DNA from: Bathynomus jamesi
Taxonomy: Eukaryota; Arthropoda; Malacostraca; Isopoda; Cirolanidae
NCBI GenBank assembly: GCA_023014485.1
Contig: JAJOZX010003215.1
Location: forward strand, 300,001 to 364,000
DNA: 64,000 nucleotides
Reading direction: 5' to 3'
Shown here in pieces: positions 35,408-46,154 of this stretch. The notes beneath the pieces are model-generated. The model ran no database searches, had not been told where the DNA came from, and worked only from the letters and a program-made list of their open reading frames with translations. The stretch's first letter is position 1, and each line of letters starts with the position of its first letter. The position numbers and the translations under genes were made by a program.

Positions 35408-36082
35408 TGGAAAACTTATGAGTGGGTAGTTGGGAGGTAACGAAAATGGTTCACTGAGTAGGTAGGTAGTTAATCTAACAATTAATAAATTCCTTTTATG
35501 TCAATAACTGGGTGGATGAAACCAATTGGTTGCTCACCAGAGTTATTCTCCACACTAGTATTTATATACTGTGGGAGGAGCGTGCTCGGTAATGGAGATA
35601 CATTACCGCTCAACCAACCGGGAATAAACCAAGACAACGCTGGTACGAGAAGCCCCGCGAAGAGGAGAACAAAGGGAGAACGAAAACGAAGAACGGGGCG
35701 AGAGGACGTACCAGCAAAGTACGCTCTCGACAATGAGACAACCGGAGAAGGGAGAGACTCCAATAACTAAAAGTAAGTGACTAATTGAGTTTTTACACCA
35801 GACAGTTAATTACATTAAATTAAGCTGGGTCAGACAAGTTAGGCCTACATTGTGGCCTAAGACCCAGCATCAACTCATAGCTTAACAAAGGTGAAGGTAG
35901 ATTGCCCTAACCTAATCTTGTGAGGAATCCTACTGTGGACCTCAATTTATCTGCCCGCTCTGGACCATTTCCGGAATCTCTAGGCTGACCCCTCTAGGCT
36001 AGACTTGATCTACTCTATAGTTAGACTGGAGATATAAGGGGTGGGTTAATTGTGGACCAATTCATACAGAGCATTTTTCGCA
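35408..36082 (+). repeat. BEL copy 1, 5' LTR
   Basis: It begins TGGAAAACTTATGAG and ends CATTTTTCGCA. A TATA-like TATTTATATACTG at about 35561 could be the promoter. A consensus splice donor, GTAAGT, lies at 35773. The primer-binding candidate TGGTGGCCCGTGTGGGG starts two bases after the LTR, at 36084. Confidence 0.9.
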
Positions 36083-36395
36083 TTGGTGGCCCGTGTGGGG
36101 AATTTACAAACCTTAACCTTACTTAACAAAAATTGAAGAATTAGGCTAAATGGTCTAGCCTAAGCCTAACCTGAGCAAGCCTAATTAGGTCTACAACCTA
36201 GGGCCTAACTAGGAAACATTTATATTTAAGGAGTCTCATTCTCTTATAAGCTTAGACCTGAGTGACACATAAGTATTTGGAGGGGATTAAACCAAATTTA
36301 AACTCGACTGTTTTGTCTGTGCTCTCTCTTCTCTGGTAATTTCTTCTTGTCCTCTATTTCATTACGATCCCCAGTTAAACAATTTTGACTTAGAC

Positions 36396-37860
36396 ATGGA
36401 CAGTGCAGAATTGAAAAAGTTAAAAAAGAAAAGGGGGGCAAAGTTGGGAGCTGTTACAAAGGCTGTGAACACTTTTAACAATATTACACAACCAGGTAAG
36501 GAAAATATAGAGAGAGTAATTATTAAATTAGAAATTAAAAAGAAGGAAATAATAGCCATTAATGAGAGTATTTCAGAGTTAGTTGAATCCGAAATGGCTG
36601 AAGAACAATTGATAGACCTTTACGCTGATGATGATGATCAGGTAAGCTCAATTGAACAGCAAATAAGGGGACTACGGTCTCGGTTGACTGACTTAACACC
36701 AAAAAAAACCTAATTCTGATTTTAATCAAAGTAGGGCTAACCTTCAACAAAATTTAAGTGGCATGCAAAATCCTGAGTCACAAGAATTGAGGGCTCAGTT
36801 ACCCATTTTGCTAGTACCAACATTTGAAGGGACACGGTACAATTCCCATCTTTCATTGACAAATTTGAGAATTTAATAGGTAATAAACCTTATATTTCAA
36901 CTGTTGAAAAGTTTAGTTACTTAACTAGTTCCCTTAAAGGCCCAGCCTATAACCTAATAGCCTATTTACCAGCCGTAGGGGATTCATATGAAGTAGCTAT
37001 TGATCTTTTAAAACGTAATTACATTAATAAAGATATGATTGTATATGAATTATCTCAACAAATTTTTGAATTTGCACCCATAAAAGATAACCATAGTGAT
37101 ATGGAAATTTTTTATACAAAATTAGAAGCTATTATAGGACAACTGGTTAGCAATGAGATAGATATTAAAACTTCATCTTGGCTTATACAAAGCATAGTAC
37201 TTAGGTGCCTTCCTTCGAGGGTTAAAGATAATTTAATTCTAAAGACGGGAGAAATTATCCTAATTTAGAACAAATAAGAGAAAACTTCCCCAATATCCTA
37301 ATTAATTACAACTTGAGAGATTTTCCAACACATAAGACCCAGACTATGGATAAACCAAAGACTGTTCCCAGAGACCAACTAGCTACAGCCAAACAGACAA
37401 AACTTGATACTGGAGAATCAAATGTGACCAACTATAATACACGAACACCTACATTACAGAACTTTAATGTAACTGCTGCCTCAACTTACACACCACATTG
37501 CAAATTTTGTGCAAGTAATGAACACAGTAGTACTGGGTGTGACAAATATTCAGATTTTAACCAAAGGGCTAAAAGATGTGAACAGTTGAACCTGTGTAAA
37601 AAGTGTACTGGCCAGGGACATTATAAGAAAGACTGTAAATCTAGGTTAAGATTCAAGTGTAAGTTTTGTAAAAGTTTACGACATGTCTCATCAATGTGTG
37701 ATTCACCAAAGTGTCCAAACAATAATACTCAAACTCAAAAGATACCTCCCCCAAACAAAGGTAATCAAGAAATGCCACTTTCATGGGACATTCTGCTTGT
37801 TCGAACAATGTAACAAGAACACTGAGATTCTTTTACCAACTATTACTTTGGACTTAGTGA
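36396..37860 (+). pseudogene. BEL copy 1 gag, frameshifted
   Basis: Gag forms the particle that packages element RNA. From the ATG at 36396 the start is lysine-rich and helical (MDSAELKKLKKKRGAK). A DUF1759-type core follows (LPILLVPTFEG, then KFSYLTSSLKGPAYNLIAYL). Last is a Cys-rich nucleic-acid-binding region at 37490-37720 (HCKFCASNEH, CKKCTGQGHYKKDC, CKFCKSLRHVSSMC). Compared with copy 2, an extra A near 36711, a missing G near 36833 and further indels near 37240 and 37770 break the frame. Only about 300 bp separate it from the predicted splice acceptor side of the LTR leader. Confidence 0.88.
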
Positions 37861-40800
37861 ATAGTGAGGTAGTACCACTCCAGTGAGATGTCTTATAGAC
37901 TGTTGTTCTTAACAAACATTTGTTTCAAAAAATGTAGTTAATAAATTGGGTTTGACACCAAACCCGAATGAACAAAACCTCAATATTGCGTCCTTTGTTA
38001 AGGATAACTCGGACAAAAATAGCTATAAGACAATTGACCTGGAACTACATTTAGAAAGTAAATTCAAGAAAATTGAAGCAGTTATTATTTCTAAAGTAGG
38101 ACAAAACAAACTGGTTATACCCAAACTAGAACAAACCATAAATCATTTGGGAAAACACTACAAAATAGCTGATAGACATATCACTAACAACACAGTAGCT
38201 AACATTGAAATGCTAATAGGGGCAGATTATATTAATCTTATTCATAAGGGCATAGTAGAGATAGGTAATGGTATAGCTATTCAGACTCCATCAGGGATAG
38301 CCCCTTTGGGTGACCTATCAGAATACAACCTAGACCTAAACCAAAACAGTGCATGACCAACAAATACTATGTGCCTCAACTCAGTCCTACATAACACCTG
38401 TAAGAATAGCAACACTTTGAATAATATTATCTCAACTGAGAACATTAATTCATCATTATCAAATGAAACTTTGGATGAGGCAATTCAAACTTTATGGTTG
38501 CTAGAATCTGTGGGTATACATGACACACATCAAACTTCAGAAGATCAGTTAATGGTAGAAAGATTTGAAGACACCATTCAGTGCAAAGACAATAGTTATT
38601 TTATTGAGTTACCTTGGAAAATAAATTGTCCAACTTTAAGAGACAATCTCAAAGTAGCTAAAGGACATTTATATAAAGTAATGAAAAAACTCAAACAAGA
38701 TAATAATATTAAAAGTACAGTGATGTCTTCAAAGAACAGCTACAGAAAGGCTTCATTGAAGAAGTAACAGATAACCCTTTTAAAAAAGATGGTTGTCATT
38801 ATTTAACCCACAGGGGGGTTTATCGACAAGATGCCCCAACAACAAAACTCAGAGTAGTATATAATTGTAGCCTCAAAGACAGTGATAAACACAGTTTGAA
38901 CGATTGCTTGATTGAGGGTCCTAATCTCATTTCTGACCTTGTGAAGATCTTACTGAGGTTCAGGTTAGACAAATATGCTGTACAAAGTGACATTTCAAAG
39001 GCATTTTTGAGAATAAATCTTAAAAATGAATATGATAAGAACCAACTTAGGTTCTTATGGTTCAAGGATCCATTTGATTTGAATAAAGGGTTCATAACCT
39101 ATAGATTTAATGTTGTGTTGTTTGGAGCCAATTGCTCACCTAGCCTATTAGCATTGACAATTAGACATCATTTAAACAAGTTTAATAACTCTCTAACATT
39201 GAACTTCCTTAAGGAACATTTTTACGTAGACAATCTAATAGGCTCAACGACAACAAAATCTGAATTATCTGAAGTCTATGAACACTCTCAAAACATTATG
39301 CAACAAGGTAACTTTGAACTTAGAGAGTGGATTTCAAATAATGAGGATTTAAACAAAAAGATTTTAAAAGATAATAATGGTCTTACTGAGCCATCAGACA
39401 GAGTTAAAACTTTAGGTATGAACTGGTATTTGGATGCAACTTCTAACAGTCATGATTCAATCTGTACTAAAGGTTTTAAACTTGATGAGGAAGCAAATAC
39501 TAAAAGACAAATATTATCAGAGGCTTCCAAAATTTTTGATCCTATGGGTCTATTCCTGCCTTCAACAATAAAATCAAAGATTCTCCTCCAAGAAATTTGG
39601 AGGACAAATGTTGGGTGGGATGATCCAATAACAAATGAAAATCAAAAATCTTGGAAGAAGTTAGCTACTGATTTAACAAAAGTGCAGAACATTAAAATTC
39701 AAAGGTGCTGTGGGTTTAGGGATAAGCCCCAGAGGCTTCATGTGTTTGCTGATGCAAGCACACAAGCTTATGGGTGCTGTGCGTATCTGTAAGCCCTACA
39801 GAAAGTCATCTAATTTATGCAAAAGGGAAAGTTGCACCTCTCAAACCTACCCGAACCATACCTCAATTGGAACTATTGGCTGCTACATTAGCCATTAAAA
39901 CCATTTCATTGCTTAAGGATGCTTACTACGATGTGTTCATAACTAATATCCACGTCTGGCTTGACAGTCAGATTTGTCTTGCATGGATACGGAATGATAG
40001 CATTAATAGTAAGAATATCTTTGTAAGAAATAGGCTAAAAGAAATAGCTGACGCTAATGAAAGCCTACAAGTAAACTTTCACTATGTTCCAACTAAACAG
40101 AATCCAGCAGACTTTCTTACCAGAGGTTTATCCTACAAGTTGTTGAAGTCAAACAAAACTTGGTTTATGGGACCTAAGTGGCTCTGTAATACAGACCAAT
40201 GGCCTGTGGAACAAGTTAACTTGACATTAAATTTAATCTTTTCAAATGAAAAGGTTGAACCAATCACTAATTATGAAAAGTATTCTGATTTCAACAAACT
40301 TGTCAGGGTGACAGCCTACTGTTTGAGGTTTGCTCACAACTGTTTAGCTACAATTAACAAACAGCTAAATAAAAATAATCATAATTATACAGAAGTTGCA
40401 ACCCAATACTGGATAGGCCAAGCCCAACAAAAAGAGTACAATAAAGAGTTAGAATTCTTAACTAATGGGAAACAAACAAAAGAACCTGTACCATCAGTAG
40501 TTGTGGATCTAAACTTGTTCAGAGATGAGGAAGGCCTTCTAAGGTGTAAAGGGAGATTAGACAAATCAAAACTGTCATACAAAAGCAAAAATCCAATCCT
40601 TTTACCAAGATTTAGCTATTTGACAACATTAATAATCAGAAAAACACACAATGATGTATATCATATGGGGTACCACAGACACTAACTACATTAAGAAAAA
40701 CTTATTGGATACCCAAGGGAAGGATCACTGTTAAAACAGTCCTGAGTGAGTGTGTCACATGTAGGCGTATTCATGCTAGGCCCTATAGGAAACCAAATCC

Positions 40801-41929
40801 TCCTGCTTTGCCAGAGGAGAGAGTTACTCTCAACAGACCCTTTGAGACTGTAGGCATTGACTATACAGGAGCATTGACTGTAGGGGTGGGTGACACTGAA
40901 CAAAAAATGTACATTGTACTGTTTACATGTGCTGCCTCACGAGCTGTTTATTTGGATGTTGTGGAGGACCTTACAGCAGAATCTTTTGTTGCTGTCTTTA
41001 AGAGATTCTGTGCACGACATTCAGTACCAAAGACAGTTTGGACTGACAATGCTACATATTTCAAAGCTGGTGAACAAGTCATCCATGACTTGTTAAGCAA
41101 TGAAATCACACAATTATATATACAAAATACAAACATAAAGTGGAAGTATATTCCGGTTGCCTCTCCTTGGTATGGTTCTATCTGGGAGAGGAATATACAA
41201 ACAGTAAAGAATTGCTTGAAGAAAGCAATTGGCAAAAAACAGATACACTTATTTGGGTTACTCACTCTCCTAGCTGAGATTGAGAACATCATTAACAATA
41301 GACCACTCACTTATGTGGGTGACAACATTAATGACCCAGAACCATTAACTCCAAATCATTTGATTCGGGGAGAACAAGTTAGTCTCCTGCCGGACTACAA
41401 TATAGACTCTTCAGAAGACCCAAACTGGACTCAACGACATGATGAGCTCCAGACTAAGTTACAACATTTAACTAGAGTTAAAGCTCATTTCATTAAACAG
41501 TGGAAAACTGAGTACTTGATGGGTCTAAGGGAGAGACATAAACAAATGACTAAGAAGGATTGGTCTGACACAATTAAGGTAGGGGACCTTGTTCTCATAC
41601 ATGACAGTACTCCAAGACAAAACTGGCCTCTGGCTAGAGTTTCAGAACTCAGACCAGGGGCAGATGGGGTAACAAGAGTGGTCAAATTAAGGACTTCAAC
41701 GGGTGACACAACAAGAGACATTTCTCTTTTGTACCCTTTAGAGTCTGGACCCAAAACAATGGACTTTGGAGAACCTTCTCCACTGACAGTAACAACTGGA
41801 GACACTGAACTTCCAGTAACTATTCCTTTGACAGTAGGAGTGGTAACGCATCCTACTACAACATTGACAGACACAAGACCTCAGCGACAAACAGCATTAA
41901 AGGCGCGACTATTTTTACAACAAAAATAG
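37861..41929 (+). pseudogene. BEL copy 1 pol, frameshifted
   Basis: Pol copies and integrates the element. In order I see a retropepsin-like region (37880-38356), whose active-site segment is damaged compared with LIDCCSQQ in copy 2. The reverse transcriptase follows, with KLRVVYNC near 38850, AVQSDISKAFLRI near 38985 and FYVDNLIGS (catalytic box) near 39220. The Pao-specific region has SEASKIFDPMGLFLP (39520-39560). RNase H shows VFADAS and IPQLELLAA, and integrase shows VSECVTCRRIHARPY (zinc domain), VGIDYTGAL, WTDNATYFK and WYGSIWERN (catalytic D, D, E). A DUF5641-like tail has VGDLVLIHD. An in-frame TGA at 38354 separates protease from RT, as in copy 2. Frames shift near 38713, 39785 and 40678. 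Confidence 0.9.
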
Positions 41930-42184
41930 ATGCTGGGGAATTGTAATTTTATCTTCTAACTTTCATTTTTTCTTTTCTTATGGTAAAGACCATAGACAGT
42001 TTCATCCTATGGATGTATATTTTCTCTTCTAATTAAATGCTACACCTTCTCCATGAGAAGGTGAGGATAGGCACTGTTAATCAGATCAACAGGCATTTAC
42101 AGTTAAATAGTTAGCTAGTCTACACTCAGACAAAAATTGGTGACAATGACACCAAAATTTTTATCTCCCGGGGCCCCCAGTATA

Positions 42185-42861
42185 TGGAAAACTTATGAGT
42201 GGGTAGTTGGGAGGTAACGAAAATGGTTCACTGAGTAGGTAGGTAGTTAATCTAACAATTAATAAATTCCTTTTATGTCAATAACTGGGTGGATGAAACC
42301 AATTGGTTGCTCACCAGAGTTATTCTCCACACTAGTATTTATATACTGTGTGGGAGGAGCGTGCTCGGTAATGGAGATACATTACCGCTCAACCAACCGG
42401 GAATAAACCAAGACAACGCTGGTACGAGAAGCCCCGCGAAGAGGAGAACAAAGGAAGAACGAAAACGAAGAACGGGGCGAGAGGACGTACCAGCAAAGTA
42501 CGCTCTCGACAATGAGACAACCGGAGAAGGGAGAGACTCCAATAACTAAAAGTAAGTGACTAATTGAGTTTTTACACCAGACAGTTAATTACATTAAATT
42601 AAGCTGGGTCAGACAAGTTAGGCCTACATTGTGGCCTAAGACCCAGCATCAACTCATAGCTTAACAAAGGTGAAGGTAGATTGCCCTAACCTAATCTTGT
42701 GAGGAATCCTACTGTGGACCTCAATTTATCTGCCCGCTCTGGACCATTTCCGGAATCTCTAGGCTGACCCCTCTAGGCTAGACTTGATCTACTCTATAGT
42801 TAGACTGGAGATATAAGGGGTGGGTTAATTGTGGACCAATTCATACAGAGCATTTTTCGCA
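42185..42861 (+). repeat. BEL copy 1, 3' LTR
   Basis: Near-identical to the 5' LTR. The sequence just before it, ATCTCCCGGGGCCCCCAGTA, is not purine-rich, so no ordinary polypurine tract abuts this LTR. Confidence 0.9.
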
Positions 42862-43096
42862 TCACTATCAAATAAAGGACATATAAGAGAGTATGCAATT
42901 AAAATACAGCCTATTAAAAAAGTATTAATAATTCCAGCCAAGAGCAAGGGAACTTGAAATTTTAGCCTGAGCGCCCTTATCGTGGGTAAATGTACGATTT
43001 TCATTGGAGCCTCTCGAAATATTGAAAGCTCACGGACCCCCAGTACTACCTTCGCGGACCCCCAGGGGTCCAGGGACCCCAGGTTGGGAACCACTG

Positions 43097-43331
43097 GTCT
43101 ACACCATGGGCCTCGATTAATCAGAAGTCGTAATTCTCCTACATACGAGTAGAAACCAATGCCCTGAGGGGGCACCTCCTGCATGCCACACATATATACA
43201 TTTTAACTGCAAACAACACACAGTATAGTTAATGTAAAGAACGACGCTTGTATAGAAGAACGTTCCGCACAAGATGAGGAAGATCCCGGGTTCGATTCCC
43301 GGGTGGTTACCTCATTTTTCATTTGTTCGTT
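43097..43331 (-). repeat. tRNA-containing repeat, remainder plus start of a second unit
   Basis: The minus strand holds the 5' part of the interrupted tRNA-like core (CCATGGGCCTC, complement), the GGTGCCCCCTCAGGGCAT block and a tail. At about 43280 the orientation flips: minus-strand tail sequence ending ACAAGATGAGG joins directly to a plus-strand tRNA 3' half, AAGATCCCGGGTTCGATTCC. This is a broken, inverted junction. Confidence 0.7.
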
Positions 43332-43369
43332 CTCCCTCCTCAAAATTCGGAGATGCTTTAATCAGTTAA

Positions 43370-44101
43370 AATTTGAAGTTTATCGTAAGCCTACTAATAA
43401 TAACTGTGTATTTTTATGCTGACCATCATCCCTCGATTAAATCTTCTATTTTCTCTGCTATGTTTCTCAGAGCATTGAGAGTTGTCAGTCCTGAATTTTT
43501 AGATTCCGAGTTATGCAATATCATGAATATTGGTACTAAATTATGTTACCCTATTTCATTTTTAGATAATTGCCTTAGGAAAGCCAAGAATAGGTATTAT
43601 AATAGTGTAACTGTAAAGGAATTTTAAGCGTAAAAATATCCTTAGCCTACCTTACCATGTAAATTTTCAATATCTTCCGACTTTACTTAGAGCAATTGGT
43701 ATCAATGTAGTCTTTAAGTATAATAATATTGTTAAATCACGCCTAATAAAGAATAGCCCGGATAATGTGGTTGGTTGTGTGTATTCGATCGGATGTACAC
43801 AATGTGACTCAGTATATATACTGTAGGTCAAACGGGTAAAACGTTAGATATTAGGGTAAAACAGCATAAATATGCGTGTAGAAGAGCAAATAATTCTAAT
43901 GTATTGTTTAACCATATGTATAGATGTAATCATAGTATCAAGTGGGACAGTTCTAAAGCGCTCGTTAAAAACAGAGATATAATTGAAAGGAATATTCTAG
44001 AATGTGCATTTATCCATTTTAAAAATAACTTCAATAACAGTGCAAGAATGTATAAATTTGACAATATCCTGTTAAAATACCTTTTGCCTCTAAGGCTCTA
44101 A
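43370..44101 (+). pseudogene. Penelope-like element, RT end and GIY-YIG endonuclease
   Basis: Two parts of a Penelope-type polyprotein are visible. At 43400-43625 is the end of the reverse transcriptase region (HHPSIKSSIFSAMFLRAL, SPEFLDSEL, KLCYPISFLDNCL). After a frameshift near 43625, LRAIGINVVFKYNN leads into a GIY-YIG-type nuclease at 43740-44060. There VGCVYSIGCTQCDSVY corresponds to the GIY block and VGQTGKTLDIRVKQHKYA to the YIG-like block. FNHMYRCNHSI and NILECAFI, with the conserved Glu, follow. The second block needs a frame change at about 43825. Penelope elements prime at DNA breaks and use this nuclease for integration. The 5' part is absent. Confidence 0.8.
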
Positions 44102-44390
44102 TCAACTCTTGTTAATCATGTGCTAATCTTTTCGTTTTACTGTCCCGTTGTATATATTTTTTTGTCATCTCGCCTTCTCCTTTCATTCCCTGACGAGGTG
44201 TACTTCTGAATACACGAAAGAACCTGGAATCATTTCTCTTTTTCCTTGTGGGTTTGCATTATATATATATATATATATATACACATTCAACTGCAAAGAA
44301 CACGCAGTATAAATAACGTAAAGAACGACGCTTGTATAGGAGATATTCCGCGCAAGACGAGAGAGAGAACGAAACAAATGAAAAAATGAG

Positions 44391-44461
44391 GTAACCACCC
44401 TGGAATCGAACCCGGGATCTTCCGATTGCCGGTCAGATGCGATACCATTACACCATGGGCC
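44391..44461 (-). tRNA. tRNA-like core, array unit 1
   Basis: Box A-like TGGTGTAATGG, anticodon stem TCTGA/TCGGA, loop CCGGCAA (positional anticodon GGC; C33 instead of U33). In this unit the T arm is CCGGG-TTCGATT-CCAGG, one change from the others. The acceptor ends GGCCCAT and GTGGTTAC pair imperfectly and contain an extra T. Probably not a functional tRNA. Confidence 0.4.
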
Positions 44462-44658
44462 TCACTCTTCCAAATGCTGTAATTCTTCTACATACTCGCA
44501 GAAACCAATGCCCCAAGGGGGCACCTCCCGCATGCCGTAACATTATATACATTCAACTGCAAAGAACACGCAGTATAAATAACGTAAAAAATGACGCTTC
44601 TATAGGAGATATTCCGCGCAAGACGAGAGAGAGAGAACGAAACAAATGAAAAAATGAG

Positions 44659-44729
44659 GTAACCACCCGGGAATCGAACCCTGGATCTTCCGATTGCCGG
44701 TCAGATGCGATACCATTACACCATGGGCC
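44659..44729 (-). tRNA. tRNA-like core, array unit 2
   Basis: Same fold as the other units. This one has CCAGG on the 5' side of the T stem instead of CCGGG. GGC at the anticodon position, C33, imperfect acceptor stem. Confidence 0.4.
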
Positions 44730-44926
44730 TCACTCTTCCAAATGCCGTAATTCTTCTACATACTCGCAGAAACCAATGCCCCAAGGGGGCACCTTCCGCA
44801 TGCCGTAACATTATATACATTCAACTGCAAAGAACACGCAGTATAAATAACGTAAAGAACGACGCTTGTATAGGAGATATTCCGCGCAAGACGAGAGAGA
44901 GAGAGAGAAACAAATGAAAAAATGAG

Positions 44927-44997
44927 GTAACCACCCGGGAATCGAACCCGGGATCTTCCGATTGCCGGTCAGATGCGATACCATTACACCATGGGCC
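44927..44997 (-). tRNA. tRNA-like core, array unit 3
   Basis: Matches the common unit sequence, with T arm CCGGG/CCCGG intact. Positional anticodon GGC with C33. Confidence 0.4.
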
Positions 44998-45194
44998 TCA
45001 CTCTTCCAAATGCCGTAATTCTTCTACATACTCGCAGAAACCAATGCCCCAAGGGGGCACCTCCCGCATGCCGTAACATTATATACATTCAACTGCAAAG
45101 AACACGCAGTATAAATAACGTAAAGAACGACGCTTGTATAGGAGATATTCCGCGCAAGACGAGAGAGAGAGAACGAAACAAATGAAAAAATGAG

Positions 45195-45265
45195 GTAACC
45201 ACCCGGGAATCGAACCCGGGATCTTCCGATTGCCGGTCAGATGCGATACCATTACACCATGGGCC
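45195..45265 (-). tRNA. tRNA-like core, array unit 4
   Basis: Matches the common unit sequence; imperfect acceptor stem as in unit 3. Confidence 0.4.
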
Positions 45266-45462
45266 TCACTCTTCCAAATGCCGTAATTCTTCTACATACT
45301 CGCAGAAACCAATGCCCCAAGGGGGCACCTCCCGCATGCCGTAACATTATATACATTCAACTGCAAAGAACACGCAGTATAAATAACGTAAAGAACGACG
45401 CTTGTATAGGAGATATTCCGCGCAACACGAGAGAGAGAGAACGAAACAAATGAAAAAATGAG

Positions 45463-45533
45463 GTAACCACCCGGGAATCGAACCCGGGATCTTCCGATTG
45501 CCGGTCAGATGCGATACCATTACACCATGGGCC
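45463..45533 (-). tRNA. tRNA-like core, array unit 5
   Basis: Matches the common unit sequence. Confidence 0.4.
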
Positions 45534-45730
45534 TCACTCTTCCAAATGCTGTAATTCTTCTACATACTCGCAGAAACCAATGCCCCAAGGGGGCACCTCC
45601 CGCATGCCGTAACATTATATACATTCAACTGCAAAGAACACGCAGTATAAATAACGTAAAGAACGACGCTTGTATAGGAGATATTCCGCGCAAGACGAGA
45701 GAGAGAGAACGAAACAAATGAAAAAATGAG

Positions 45731-45801
45731 GTAACCACCCGGGAATCGAACCCGGGATCTTCCGATTGCTGGTCAGATGCGATACCATTACACCATGGGC
45801 C
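45731..45801 (-). tRNA. tRNA-like core, array unit 6
   Basis: As the common unit but with one change in the anticodon loop (CCAGCAA), which alters the positional anticodon to AGC, also Ala. The same C33 oddity remains. Confidence 0.4.
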
Positions 45802-45998
45802 TCACTCTTCCAAATGCCGTAATTCTTCTACATACTCGCAGAAACCAATGCCCCAAGGGGGCACCTTCCGCATGCCGTAACATTATATACATTCAACTGC
45901 AAAGAACACGCAGTATAAATAACGTAAAGAACGACGCTTGTATAGGAGATATTCCGCGCAAGACGAGAGAGAGAGAACGAAACAAATGAAAAAATGAG

Positions 45999-46069
45999 GT
46001 AACCACCCGGGAATCGAACCCGGGATCTTCCGATTGCCGGTCAGATGCGATACCATTACACCATGGGCC
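45999..46069 (-). tRNA. tRNA-like core, array unit 7
   Basis: Matches the common unit sequence. It is the last minus-strand unit before the array inverts. Confidence 0.4.
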
Positions 46070-46154
46070 TCACTCTTCTAAATGCCGTAATTCTTCTACA
46101 TACTCGCAGAAACCAATGCCCTAAGGGGGCACCTCCCGCATGCCGTAACATTAT

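Larger units (their letters stand above)
35408..42861 (+). mobile_element. BEL/Pao LTR retrotransposon, copy 1
   Basis: Two LTRs of 675 and 677 bp bracket gag-pol in the order gag, protease, reverse transcriptase, RNase H, integrase, as in BEL/Pao. TCACTA occurs just outside both TG...CA ends. Because the LTR may start two bases earlier, the true duplication is 4-6 bp. The LTRs differ only by a 2-bp indel and at least one substitution that I can see, so insertion was recent. Several frameshifts in gag-pol make it non-autonomous. Confidence 0.93.
35265..43096. mobile_element. hAT element interrupted by BEL copy 1
   Basis: The left end CAGTGGTTCCCAACCTTTTC and the right-end complement CAGTGGTTCCCAACCTGGGG are flanked by a perfect 8-bp duplication, GTCTACAC (35257-35264 and 43097-43104). 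Only about 370 bp belongs to the hAT element itself; the remainder is the LTR retrotransposon inserted in it. It has no transposase. Confidence 0.88.

Noticed and set aside
35498..35770. 90-codon open frame in the BEL LTR, present in all four LTRs
   Set aside because: Its conservation follows from LTR identity and its length changes between copies. It might be a leader peptide but nothing supports translation.
36396..36713. Minus-strand frames mirrored across gag (for example 36362-36559)
   Set aside because: Antisense shadows of the BEL coding strand with no motif.
40808..41929. Intact 373-codon integrase frame as a host or viral gene
   Set aside because: It lies in order within BEL copy 1 pol between two LTRs; an integrase domain of a retrotransposon.
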